Below, piece after piece: positions 33,150 through 43,834 of a DNA stretch of 48,057 nucleotides (positions are counted from its first letter, which is position 1; every line of letters begins with the position of its first letter). The notes beneath the pieces are model-generated. The model made no database searches. It was not told the DNA's origin and was given only the letters and a program-made list of their open reading frames with translations. The position numbers and the translations under genes are program-made. This DNA comes from Oopsacas minuta (Eukaryota > Porifera > Hexactinellida > Lyssacinosida > Leucopsacidae). Location: contig JAKMXF010000047.1 of NCBI GenBank assembly GCA_024704765.1, positions 19,163 through 67,219 on the forward strand, in the 5' to 3' direction.

Positions 33150-34060
33150 GCTGTTGAGAGGGAGGCAAGAGTAGTTCTGGAATGTCTTAAGATTCTTCTG
33201 GAAACTATCAGCCATTGCTCTGTTGCCTGTTAAATCAGTTGGACTATCTTTAGGACTCTAAAACACGCAAGAATGGAGGCACAATGTGTTAAGAAGGCAT
33301 CGACCTCGGTAGGCGCATTATCCACCCAGTTGGAGACAAAGGGCGCAACATGTGATTGTTTCGTTGTAATTCTCCACCTTCTATATGAGTCACAATCTTT
33401 TTGAATTTATCCCGCGTTTTGGAAGAGCTTTATGAAGGTGAACCACTATGTTTATTCTCTCCATGGCCAAATCTACCTCATAGTTTGATTAAGTGAATCA
33501 TGCACGATCAAATTTAGTTGATGGCCAAAGCAAATAGAGGGCATTTTCATTTTCTGCCAGAACCTTGGCTTGGAGACCGTTTAGTCTTCCTGCCATATTG
33601 GAGGCGGCATAGGCTCCTCGTCCACGAACATCAGAGAAGGGCAGCCCAAACTTGGCAGTGAGAACTTCACTTGGTTAAGAAGCGTCTCTGAGTCTGTGTG
33701 ACCTGTTTTGTGGAATCCCAAAACACCTCATCGCTTTTAATTTACTATAACAGAAGCGCACGTAGGAGCTGACTTGCTGGGAGCGATTTATATCACTCGT
33801 TTCCTCAACAATGATCGAGAAAGAGGAACTTTTGATCTACCAAAGGTGAACGCCCAGTTTTGAAGAAATTGACCCCCTCAACCATTTTCGAAGGGGGACC
33901 AATTCTACAAAATAGCCAATCTCAATGAACGCGGGCCTGCGGAAGTGGTCAGTCAGTTCAGATAATTGCTGGACCACTTTCCCATGATTACAAGTTTGTT
34001 TTACCAATTCCATTTGCTTCTGCTGGTCTGCCTTGTGACCTAGATTGTAGTTAGCAATTT
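33150..34060 (-). pseudogene. ZMYM-type hAT transposase relic
   Basis: Minus-strand translation in shifting frames reads QQLSELTDHFRRPAFIEIGY, then FSIIVEETSDINRSQQ (hAT D-E-T-x-D region), YVRFCYS, and DVRGRGAYAASNMAGRLNGL (normally G-Q-G-Y-D-G-A-S-N-M-S-G, with the Asp changed). A NENALYLLWPSTKF segment replaces the usual CxxH box. Next come NKFKKIVTHIEGG and LRPLCPTRWIMRL, the last a hallmark of ZMYM1-like hAT proteins. Order and spacing fit the family. Frameshifts, loss of the catalytic Asp and loss of the C-terminal dimerisation region show it is dead. Confidence 0.7.
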
Positions 34061-34149
34061 ACATTGGGACGTACGGGGATAAATAAATAAATAAGCAAGC
34101 AATTAATTATATGTGGCATCACCTTATCTAGATATCTCAATCAATATAG

Positions 34150-34211
34150 TCAACTCCACTTATTCGGGACAAAAGCTCTGGAACAAAAGTGACCCAATTA
34201 AGCGGAGTTGA
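34150..34211. repeat. Compact palindromic MITE remnant
   Basis: TCAACTCCACTTATTCGGGAC ... GACCCAATTAAGCGGAGTTGA forms a nearly continuous palindrome of about 62 bp. The sequence style matches pogo/Tigger-type ends. Similar words recur near 43310-43400. Confidence 0.6.
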
Positions 34212-35644
34212 ATGTATGTGATTAAAGTTTCAACAATGGCACCAAGGATACATTTTGTCACGTCATCTCTCGTATTTTAAGAAGCAATAAATCAGAGTTT
34301 CAAACTAGATAGTATATTGAAGAAAAGATCAACATTCTGACTAGAGGAAAGAAAATCCAAGGTAAATAGTAATCCAAATGGCATAGACTGAACAAAAAGT
34401 ACACACTTAGAGAATGTCAAACATCCAAGATAGTATATCTTCGTGGAAGTGATCATGCACCAGCAAGAGAGTGGTAGCGATTGAAGATATTCACGAAATA
34501 TTCAAAAAAGGGCATGAGATCTAAACAATTGTGGTCAAACAGGGCTCTACAACGTCTATCAATGGAGTATCATGGAATTTTTCGTTCCCTATGTCAAACC
34601 TTTGCCAATCACTGCGAAATCTGCCAACTTAAAAAATCAAGAAAATCATGAAATCTCTGAAAATTTAACCGATTTCTTCTTATCATTATCTTTCTCGGAG
34701 TCAAATCAATTTTATTGACTTCCCTAGCGTATTCCCTGAGATAAATCAGCCGTACAAATGGCTCGCAGCATATTTACACCATTTTACCAACTTCATTCGG
34801 CTCAGATCTCTATAAAGGAAATCTGCTGAAAAAGTGGCTCATTTCCTCATGAACCTATTTTTGTGAACAAGGCCCACATCTAATATTGCAATCAGGCAAT
34901 GGAAGAGAATTTAAAAATTCTTTGTTATTCCAGATAATTAATGAAAAGTGACCTGCAACCAAAATTATTCGTGGCACAACCTCGTCAACCTGAATCCCAG
35001 TGCTCAGTGGAACGAGCGAACCAAGACATGAAAGAAAATTTACCATAAGGATGTTAGAGAATGAGAATGAGAATGATACTAATTGGAACAAATATGTAAG
35101 GTTAGTGCAGTATAAGAAGAACACGAATTACCATTCAACTATTGGAATGACGCCCTTTCAAGCAATCTTAGTAGAAAACCGCCCATTGGGCCAGAGGTAT
35201 CTGTTCATCGTATTCGAATCGAATTAATGTCCGATATATCTACAGGGGAGGATCTCGACAGCCATTCAAGAGTTAAATTATAGCAAACTCCCTCAACCTG
35301 AAACTTCTTAGACAGAATATCAAATATACTCTAACCTCTCTAGCCCAGCTCAAGCCGAGCGTTTGAGTTTAATTCCGATCCATATTTAGAGGAAATATCA
35401 CAACCGCTAGCTAACATTGTTCATCTTTATGAAGAATCACAAATTTGTATTTTCCATCCGAATGTTTGCCATCTGCTCCATTTAATTCAAAGTTTCCTAT
35501 TGTGGAGGATTTAGAAGTCAGTAAACAAAAGAATCAGTTCATATTGAATCCCAATCAGTAACTTCACATAAAATGTGCTGTTTGTGACAAAGAAACAACT
35601 CAAGCGTACAGTTGTCCCGATGTTTCAGGCACATACATAGGCAT

Positions 35645-35966
35645 CGTTGCAGGGGGGTGGGGAAGCCTGCCCCCCCAGAAAAATGTTGGGGAAGTCTGGG
35701 CCTAACTCGCCCCAGGATATGTTACCTGAAATGGGTTTTTCTTTAAAATGAGTTGATATATATAAAATAATAGTGCTGTTGTATGACTATTTAATAACCA
35801 TAACGGTTTCCTTACATCTATTACGTGAACCATGGATATTTCTATCCATAACGGTTTACTTACCTTTCTCTATTTCTCTATTATTTCTATTCTCTATAGC
35901 TTCACAATTTATACTTCCTATTACACATCTACTTATTCGATTTGCACATTATGCATCACGTAAGCA
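35645..35966. other. Insertion of unknown type within integrase relic
   Basis: It begins GTTGCAGGGGGGTGGGGAAG, a G-rich start like hAT-type MITE ends, and is followed by AT-rich sequence with a repeated CCATAACGGTTTNCTTAC phrase (about 35798 and 35846). No matching right end is identified. Confidence 0.35.
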
Positions 35967-36737
35967 ACAATTTCAAAGTTAATTATTTCTATTCACGAAT
36001 AATTAAGTAACTTTATTATTGATTCATTATTTGGGAAGTATAAATTGATATATAATCCAAACAGGAACCTCAAGCCCACCATACACGATGGAACTGTTAC
36101 TTTCAAGTTTTGTCTCACGTTATCGTGAAATATAGCTTGCTACCTCTGTAACAATAGAGTGACAAATTTCCCCTCGATGAGCATTAACAACCTCTTTGGT
36201 GAAAACGATCTCCACTTGCTCACCTGTGAGTTCAGTGAATTTCTAACAGCTGTAAAAGGATGCTCTTTAGCGTGTCTTGAGTATTTTAGGAATTTGGTGA
36301 CTTTAGATATATCAGAATCAAGACCTGTTTGTATTTATATTAAATGTGTCACTGGATCGTAAGATATCCCAAGAAACGTGTCAAATTAGGAATTCAACCC
36401 TAAACTAATCCATTAATGTCTCGAATTATAACACTGTGCATTGAGATGTTATTTGATGTTTAATTGGTATCATATGTCAACAAAGTAGAGTTAAGTTAGT
36501 CATCGAGTTGGAACCAGTACAAGGCTCTCAGACAGAGTACATATACACTCTTCCAAATATCAAATTCTCTGGTGCTAATCTATAATATTAATCCTCAATT
36601 GTTGTCTGATGGTTTGTCCGTTGTCAAGGACAAACAAACAGAATGCAATTTTGAAACTGTGTATAATTCCCAGATAATGAATTAATAAAAGCATTACTAA
36701 ATAATTCGTGAATAGAAATAAATAACTTCGAAATTGT
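35967..36737. mobile_element. MITE with 44-bp terminal inverted repeats
   Basis: The left end (35967-36010) and right end (36694-36737) are inverted copies with about four mismatches in 44 bp. The core TTTCTATTCACGAAT is shared exactly. The 771-bp interior has no transposase. It separates the zinc finger and cysteine cluster of the integrase relic, so it inserted into that gene or its remains. Confidence 0.75.
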
Positions 36738-36897
36738 CATTTCTCAAAGAACTGCTATACAAAATACTTCTCAAGGTGTCACTTACCTATGCAAGTGCAA
36801 AAGTTGCCGAACTACTGGTTGTCCATGTCGACAATCATCTTTAGATTGTCACTTAAGATGTCACAACGGGAGAAGTTGTTTCAACAAAACAAACTGA

Positions 36898-37204
36898 GAG
36901 AACACTATTAGTATTTCTAGATTATTTAATCTTAATGTATAAATACACTTACTAACAAACCACTTGAGTAAATCAAAAAGAATTCACACTAGGACCAAAA
37001 TCGCAGTTGGCCTGCAATCATATACACATTTGTATATCTGTAAGGAAATGATTGAAGAACGTATAAGAGCCACAGCTGAAATTTGGCTGGTAGGTGATTG
37101 GCGGTTGAAAATTAAATAGAATATGTGGATCACTTATACCTACCAGCTGACCAAAAATAACAATACAGTAAATCAATACAAACAAAATTATTCAGGACGA
37201 AATG
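36898..37204. other. No recognisable feature
   Basis: AT-rich sequence between the integrase relic and repeat R1. Confidence 0.4.
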
Positions 37205-37690
37205 AAGTCATTCGATTAGCTAATTGGCGAATACGTTGTAAAAATGTTCCAACATTGATGCTCTGTTTAGACGTCAAATACAACCCATCTCGATTCCAGA
37301 AAAAGATTAATCAATTAAAGGACATTTTCATACGAAGTATAAGGAATTTGTAATGATAAAGTTGTCATGTTCTTAAGTTACAACATAAACCATGGATGAC
37401 ACCAGTTTCATCAATATCCAACTACAACTAGAAAACCTTTAATGTTAACTCCAAATCATCTTCCAATATATAGTGTATACACGACTTCCAATACCCTAAT
37501 AATACATTTTGATATGCAATCTCTAACGACTACGACACAATCATGGGATATTCCCAAATATATGGTCATATTAATCATAGCGTCATTACGGGAGGAGATA
37601 TCGTTTCAGGATGTATTATTGGGGTATGGGAAGTCGGGTAAACACTATACATTGGCAGATGATTTGGTAATTAACATCAAAAGTTTCCTA
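37205..37690 (+). repeat. Dispersed repeat R1, copy 1
   Basis: Aligns co-linearly with 43835-44275. Anchors include TAATTGGC, GTTNNAAAAATGTTCCA, AAACTTTGTAATG-like, ATAAACCATGGA, CATTTTGATATG, AGATATC and ATGGGAAGTC. Short frames at 37123-37353 and 37442-37708 fall in it and are not recognisable. A reversed fragment of its right end lies at about 8040-8125, and a weak match occurs at 46850-46990. Confidence 0.65.
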
Positions 37691-38199
37691 GTTATTGTGG
37701 ATTTTTGACAAAATGTGCCATCAATTGTCACGAAATAAACTGAGGATCGTGACAACTTTATTTAAACAATTGGTGTATTATTTCCATAATAACACCCTTC
37801 GATAATTAGCAGACAATTTTTATCATGTCAGATTTTGAGAATGAGTTAGCATTTGAAAATTATGACGTAATATTTAACTTCCAAAAATATATAAATTTAT
37901 TTCGTTTTATATAATTCATTACTATATACGATATTCTTATTAGTATCTTGTTTCAATAACAAACACTAGTAACTAGGCAACAAATTAGTTATTGTGGAAT
38001 TGTGACCTAATCTTGTATGAAACATAATTTTGTGATTCGGATATATTGTATAGGAATGTGATATTATTTCAACAACAAAATACATATATTTGTAAACCTA
38101 AACTATTGTATAACAAGTATTTCGTATAAATTATTGTCACACAAAGCTGTAAAGTGTCACTTAGACTTCATGAAGCAAATGAAATATTCCTGGATACTA
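37691..38199. other. No recognisable feature
   Basis: AT-rich sequence with no frame or repeat I can support. Confidence 0.4.
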
Positions 38200-39240
38200 A
38201 ACAGGGCCATCAAAATCAGGCGTCAATGTTAGATGATAAATGTGTGCATTATTATAAGTTGCGGTTGCGCTGCTTGCCAGTGTTGCTTCGCAGGTCAAAC
38301 TGATGTATCAGACCCTGTAGTTATACTAGCAGGCTTCTCGCTTAATTCCACGTTGCAAACAATCAAAGATACCACCGTGGGACTAGCTTCTGATGGAAAG
38401 GAGCTTACAGCTCATCCTTCCCTACCACGAGTTGGAATCACTCATGAACAAGCAAGTTTAATTGAAGTCCTTCTTATTGCACCCTTACACTCATACTTAA
38501 GTATACTTGATTAGTTCCTGAAAATATTTTATCAGATAGCAGAGAAGACGTAGCTGGGCTGATCATGTAAATATTAGGACAAGCTATGAACTGATTACAC
38601 AACTGATTAAAGAAGTCACGAATATTCAGGTTGACCAACCCGGAGGAAGTGGGAACTCTAGCACTGGTAATTCAGCTCGTCTGTTCATTTGTAGTGATCT
38701 CGCTTGTAAAACAGCGCTCTCCTTAATACCCCAAGAAGACGTTGTCATAAATTTTTGCATAGAAATATTTCTGCTCTACCACGTGTAACTAATTCCTCTC
38801 AGAACATCAATTTTAATAACCACAAGACAATATGCGATGAAATATATCTTTCTTTTAGATCATTACCCCTGGTTTCAATATCTCCCACAGTGCATAAATT
38901 TCTAGCACATACCTATCAATTTATAGAACTGGGTGATAATCGTAGGGTTAAGAAATTAATAGAAGAAGGTTTGGAATAGGCAGATAAGTAAATGTGCAGG
39001 TTTAGCAAATATCTATCGTAAAAATCAGATTTTGTCTCAGAAGTGAAAGAATTATTCGCCCAGAAATCTTAGTAGGAGAGCCAGTACTTAATGAGAAATT
39101 TCTTCAGTGTCACAACAGTAAGAAATGTGGAGAGTTTGAACATCAACGAGGTTGCAATGCGAAATTGAACAGCGACAGTTCAGACATTGATTCTATTGAC
39201 AAACATTTGCTAGAAGTCACTGATAACATAGCCCAACAGA
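38200..39240 (+). pseudogene. RAG1/Transib-like transposase relic B (middle to C-terminus)
   Basis: This overlaps and extends relic A. A decayed counterpart of its SM-x-x block is followed by GCAACQCCFA (zinc-binding C-x2-C kept here), AGFSLNSTLQTIKDT, SDGKELTAHP, RVGITHEQASL and PLHSYLSILD. After frameshifts come IQVDQPGGSGNSSTGNSARLF, a CKTALSLIP helix, PRVTNSSQNI, VHKFLAHTYQFIEL and IEEGLEQADK near 38980. RAG1 has the same order: GNFARKLM, a CELIP helix, FHKTLAHVPEIIE, and SEGNESGNK containing the third catalytic residue. The E-G-L-E block here occupies that position. Beyond it the match fades by about 39240. Stops and frameshifts show it is dead. Relics A and B together cover nearly a whole protein but are separate, diverged copies. 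Confidence 0.5.
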
Positions 39241-39603
39241 AATGAAGAACATTTCTGGTGCTTCAGAATTTCGCCCTATTTTAGAGTATACCTGATTTGC
39301 TGATTTCAATACTACCATTGGTTTTCCTCCATTTGCTCTATTTTTGAGCTTGAGGATATTTCCTTAAAGACTGATTCGCCTCTAATGTAGGCTTAATTTG
39401 GGATCTATAATACCCTAATTGAATCATGTTTCTTTAGTAAATCAGAATAATTTTGTGCCTGACTTAAGTCTTGAAATATTTCATCTTTCATTTATTCTTG
39501 CACTATATGCATGTATGCTTAATATTTTGGATATAATTGTTATCATATTATATTGATTTTCATTTCAAATACTAAGTAGTTATTGTTGTATTACATGGCT
39601 TCG
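39241..39603. other. No recognisable feature
   Basis: AT-rich sequence between RAG1-like relic B and CYIC copy 2. Confidence 0.4.
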
Positions 39604-40714
39604 TCATGAAGAAGTTGTTTGAATAACCCAAATGTATTCTGCTATATTTGTTGTGGTGGCTACACTATGAGAGAACAGCGAAAACCTATTTCTGACTTTG
39701 TTAAGAAGGCATATCTTGCTTATTTTGGAGTCAGGCTTGGAGACCAACATAAACTCTGGGTCCCAGAATACAGGCCAAATGAATGGCGCCTTTTTGATCG
39801 ACAGTTCTACTAGGAGTTTGAAGTGTGTTTTGCTCCATAATGGGAACAAATATGCTTCTATTCCAATTGGTCACTCAACCAGTATGAAGGAGGAGTATGA
39901 GTCAATCAAACTGGCTTTGGAGAAACTGAAATATCATGTTCATCAATGGGTAATTTGTGTTGACTTAAAGATGGTTAATTTTCTCCTTGGCCAGCAAAGT
40001 GACTACACAAAATATCCATGCTCCCTTTGTCTTTGGGATAGCGGAGCAAGAAATGACCACTGGACGAGAAAAGATTGGCCCTTGAGAAAGAATATGGTAG
40101 TGGGAGAAATGAACATCATTAACAAACCTATGATTACAAACAGGGGAAAAATCATTCTTCCACCACTGCATATCAAACTGGGCTTTATGAAACAATTCGT
40201 CAAAGCTCTAAATGAAGATGATTCCTGCTTCCATTATCTATTCAGTTCATTTCCTGAACTTAGCATCGAAAAGTTCAAAGCTGGAATTTTTGATGGCCCC
40301 CAAGATCAGAAAGCTCACTAAAGACACATGTTTTATTAGTTCCATGAATGACCCTGATTCTGAAGCTTGGTCCGCATTTGTATTTGTTACACAAATTTTT
40401 TGGGCAACTACAAAGAAAATTCCGCTGAATTAGTAGGCAACATGCTCTCGAAATTCAATAATCTTGGCTGTAAGATGAGCATCAAGGTTCATTACCTCCA
40501 TAACCATTTAGATCATTCCCCGGAAAACCTTGGTGACCTAAGTGAAGAACTAGGAGAAAGGTTCCATCAAGACATCAGGGTAATGGAAGAGAGATACCAA
40601 GGAAGGTGGGATATTCACATGATGGGAGATTACTGCTGGAGTCTTCAGCGAGATTGTCCAGGCAAATCTCACTCAACGGTGTCCCGGGGAAGACGCTTTT
40701 TAGACGTTGATTGA
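39604..40714 (+). pseudogene. CYIC/CYFC family protein, internally deleted (copy 2)
   Basis: The N-terminal piece reads FCYICCGGYTMREQRK and LGDQHKLWVPE, then jumps directly to RPNEWRLF. This is a deletion of about 150 residues relative to copy 1 and a frame change. From 39698 a long frame reads IDSSTRSLKCVLLHNGNK, HQWVICVDLKMVNFLLGQQ, YPCSLCLWDSGARNDHW and IILPPLHIKLGFMKQF. It then breaks near 40318 and continues to FHQDIRVMEERYQGRWD and MMGDYCWSLQRDCP, ending at 40714. It preserves the C-terminal half that copy 1 lacks. At least two frameshifts make it non-functional. The function of the family is unknown to me. Confidence 0.7.
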
Positions 40715-41723
40715 TTGTTTCTACTGTTTATGGAATTTTCTGTATACATTTTTACTCTTGTGATAACGTTTATGCTAAAGGCAAAACATTCTCAACATGT
40801 ATATTCGTATATGTATATATTATACTAATTAATTAGTTTAAGTCAATCGCCGATATATTTCAAAAACAAGAGCTGATTGATAAAAACTGAGGGCATTTTT
40901 CGAATCTACGGACAAAATATAACTAAAAACAAGTCAAACTTCCAAGGCACCAAATACATGTTGACCAATGTAGTGTTTAAACAAATGTAGTAGCATTATA
41001 ATATGTTAGATAGCCTTTTGGGAGTTATGTGAATAATAGTTAAGTTAAACACTATATGATCATAGTAGCTTGCTATACCATAGTAATCCAAAGTATTGAA
41101 TGGAATGTTGACATCATTTCGGTTTCGCTGTACTTGGCTGAACAAATATTTATAGAATAGTTTATTTGATACTGTTTGATGCTGAAATTTCTTGAATAGT
41201 GCGAGAAATTGCGAGAAACTTTTGTTCACAATAAAATATGTTCGCAATAATTATATTATATACCCTATAAAAATGCTGTATCATTACAAGGTTTAAATAG
41301 AGAAAATTCATAACAATAGGGTTTGAGCTGTAAGAGTAACATTAGAACTACACTAGTATAAGATTGGCAGTATTTTGAAGGTTGAAAGTATATTTATAGG
41401 AATTTAGGTTTGGGGAATAAAAATATTATCTCAAAAGGCGAAAGAAATTAACATAATTTGCTGTGACTTTGAGATAGTACAAAACTCATGTAAGTTAATT
41501 CAGATAAAGAACAATCGTAGTTTTGGATACACTTACATACTTCTGATCATTCTCAATATATATACTTTGACAAGATGTAAATATGAAAATTTCCATTACT
41601 GGAAGCGAATAACCCACTGTGATACAGTAATAGAAAATTTGGCGATGATTATAGTATAAACTCCCTTAGAAAGAGCGTGCGTAGCTTGCTTAAAACATGT
41701 ATAGTTACTCGAAGTGAAATTTA
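40715..41723. other. No gene; repeated AACCCACTGTGA word
   Basis: AT-rich sequence with a minus-strand 83-residue frame (41247-40996) that is not recognisable. AACCCACTGTGA at 41611-41622 repeats the word found after RAG1-like relic A. Confidence 0.4.
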
Positions 41724-43060
41724 CAGGGGCATTCAATATATACTAATCACTGTATATTTTTAATGAAATAGCAGTTCTAAGCTAGTATTTCTCAGTGCAA
41801 TTATATAGAACCATATTTCAACTTTCTAACAAAACTTAGAGAGAGTTGATCACTTAATTATTTCCTAAGTTTCAGTTATTTTTAGAAACCTACATTTTCT
41901 CCTTTACATTTTTCATGGCTTCTTGTCCAAATTTTTCGGAACTTGAACAACGAACGTACATCAAATTTCGCACCATTCTCGAAATCCCTCCAAAGTCTAT
42001 TCATGAGGATTTGGCAACGATATGTGGAGAAAATACTTTATCGTATTCAACTGTCAGAAGGTGGGTGAGCCAATTTAGGGAAGGTAGGACCTCTGTCCAA
42101 GACGCCCCTCGTCCTGGAGCACCAAAACTGGCGACCAACAATGACAAATTGAGTGAAGTAAAGGAATATGTCAAGTCTTTTCCGCATTCTTCGGTTGAGG
42201 AGGTAGCTAACTATGTTGGCATTTCAACGGGAAGTGCACACACAATTCTGAAGGCGGATTTAGAACTGAGGAAGGTCCAAGTGCGATGGGTACCACATTG
42301 CTTAACTTTTCCACAAACGGCCACGAGACTCCAAATGGCTAAGGAAAACCTTGAAATTTATGAAGGAAGTGACCCTAGGCGGTTATTAGAGTTAGTAACA
42401 GGAGATGAAACATGGATACAATTCAAACCACCGATCAGAAAGCAAGATGGCAGGGTATGGCTAAAGAAGGGAGAGGTACCCCCAGCTGTTGGTGTATCCG
42501 ACTTCCGTGCCCCGAAGGTCTTGTACTGCATATTTTTCGATGGCCTAGGTACTGTAGCCCAAATCCCTGTTCCCAAAGGTCAGACACTCACAGGACAATT
42601 TTACGCAGATGTGGTGTTGCCTGAGGTCGAAAAACATTATCTTAAGCATCGTCCAAAGACTGGAACTCGTGGTCTCAAAATTTTGCACGATAATGCTAGA
42701 CCGCATAAATCTTTGGCTGTAAGGCAAAAAATTAAAGATATGGGTATGCACGAAGTTCCACATCCACCTTACTCCCCTGATATAGCCCCATGTGACTTCT
42801 GGCTGTTTAGAAAACTCAAAGATAACCTCTCCGGACGCGAATTTGAGGATCGGCTCAGCCTCGGTCGGGCAATTTACAGATACCTTGAAGTCATTCCCAA
42901 GGATGAGTACAGAAAGACATTTGAAAATTGGATTAAAAGGCTAAATTCAGTTGTAGCGTATAAAGGATTCTACTTTGAACATTCATAGCAAAAATTACCA
43001 ACTTTACACAAGTATCTATAGTTTTTAGATGGTATGATTAGTATTTATTGAATGCCCCTG
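41724..43060 (+). mobile_element. Intact mariner element
   Basis: 1337 bp with inverted ends: CAGGGGCATTCAATATATAC at the left and, read in reverse, CAGGGGCATTCAATAAATAC at the right, with one mismatch in the first 26 bases. TA target duplications lie at 41722-41723 and 43061-43062. It carries one uninterrupted transposase gene. It is the best preserved and apparently youngest mobile element in the window. Confidence 0.95.
41915..42988 (+). CDS. Mariner transposase (DD34D), full length
   Basis: A 357-residue open frame from ATG at 41915, about 190 bp inside the left end, of the length usual for mariner. The N-terminal paired helix-turn-helix covers about residues 10-110, with VRRWVSQFREGRTS and the PRPGAP linker near 70. 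The WVPH motif is at 125-128. Catalytic residues are Asp164 (GDETW), Asp259 (HDNARPH) and Asp294 (SPDIAPCDFWLF), with 34 residues between the last two, the mariner signature. The C-terminus reads YKGFYFEH. No stop or frameshift is present. The protein would act in the nucleus, binding the 26-bp ends and excising and inserting the element at TA by cut and paste. Promoter signals were not identified. Activity is plausible from sequence but unproven. Confidence 0.95.
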   Translation: MASCPNFSELEQRTYIKFRTILEIPPKSIHEDLATICGENTLSYSTVRRWVSQFREGRTSVQDAPRPGAPKLATNNDKLSEVKEYVKSFPHSSVEEVANYVGISTGSAHTILKADLELRKVQVRWVPHCLTFPQTATRLQMAKENLEIYEGSDPRRLLELVTGDETWIQFKPPIRKQDGRVWLKKGEVPPAVGVSDFRAPKVLYCIFFDGLGTVAQIPVPKGQTLTGQFYADVVLPEVEKHYLKHRPKTGTRGLKILHDNARPHKSLAVRQKIKDMGMHEVPHPPYSPDIAPCDFWLFRKLKDNLSGREFEDRLSLGRAIYRYLEVIPKDEYRKTFENWIKRLNSVVAYKGFYFEHS

Positions 43061-43062
43061 TA

Positions 43063-43834
43063 CCAATTTTGGATAAATATAACACACGAAAATTTTCTAA
43101 AAATCAAATTATCACTTTGTGGGATTACATTTCGACGAGTTGAAATATAATTAATTAGATAATTAGCTAATTAAATATTGGAGATCGATATCACCAAAAT
43201 ATTGGTATTAAGTGAAATCTGACTTCGGTGCTCCATAATTTCACTTGATGAATTGTTATTTTATATTAATAAATGTATATTTAGTTTCAGGAGTTGTCTG
43301 CCTTTCGTACTCCAGTAGATTACGCTTAATAGGGTCACAAAAGCAACAGGTCATTTTCACTCGATTAAGCGGATTAAACTTGTTAGCCGAGTTAACGGAG
43401 ATATTGGACATCGTATTATACTGTTTATGGCCAAGTGACTCTAATAACCTTGAGGAAGCATATTCTGGACCAAAATAATAACGGAACAATTGGACTGTGC
43501 CCCAGGGCCCTTCAAAAATTTATGGCCTTCGAAAATTTATAGAATGTGATGAATCCATAGAAGATAAATTTCATTATTATTAAACTTGCTCAGGGATGTG
43601 ATATAGAGTGGTAACATGGACATAGAATTCGATCCTTTATCAATATGGAGTCCTATTGAACATACGAAATATGGCTAAGACAAAGTGGATAAATTTTGAT
43701 GGGTAATTGCATATTGTTGATAATATGAAAATGACATATTGTCACCCGAATAAATGTGTTATTGATGCCCAAGAATTCACAAAAGCGACATTTGTGTAGA
43801 TTTACAGATCGCAGTTACGTCAGATGTTAGCATA
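43063..43834. other. Featureless except pogo-type words
   Basis: 43305-43410 holds ACTCCAGTAGATTACGCTTA, then CTCGATTAAGCGGATTAAAC, resembling the MITE at 34150 and pogo-type ends in inverted arrangement. The 77-residue frames on both strands here are mutual shadows. Confidence 0.4.

Larger units (their letters stand above)
34430..36897 (+). pseudogene. KRBA2-like integrase relic with nested insertions
   Basis: Translation in shifting frames gives an integrase-type zinc-binding region (FANHCEICQLKKS near 34590-34630). The core follows: QINFIDF with the first Asp (about 34700), EINQPYKWLAAYLHHFTNFI and FLMNLFL. Next comes LILQSGNGREF, where the second catalytic Asp expected in SDNG is Gly. 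SQCSVERANQDMK keeps the Glu (about 34990), followed by WNKYVRLVQYKKNTNYH and GMTPFQAIL. A CAVCDKETTQAYSC finger follows at 35578. A cysteine cluster CKCKSCRTTGCPC ... CHLRCHNGRSC at 36792-36890 completes the family layout. Between the last two lie unrelated sequence from about 35645 and a MITE at 35967-36737. Stops and the Asp-to-Gly change make it inactive. These integrases are known as KRAB-A domain 2-like proteins in databases. Confidence 0.6.

Noticed and set aside
35050-35080. GAGAATGAGAATGAGAATGA microrepeat
   Set aside because: It is too short and encodes the acidic ENENEND stretch of the integrase relic. Not an independent feature.
38884-38892. CACAGTG heptamer inside RAG1-like relic B
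   Set aside because: It lies inside the coding relic (VHKFLAH region), so it is not an element end.
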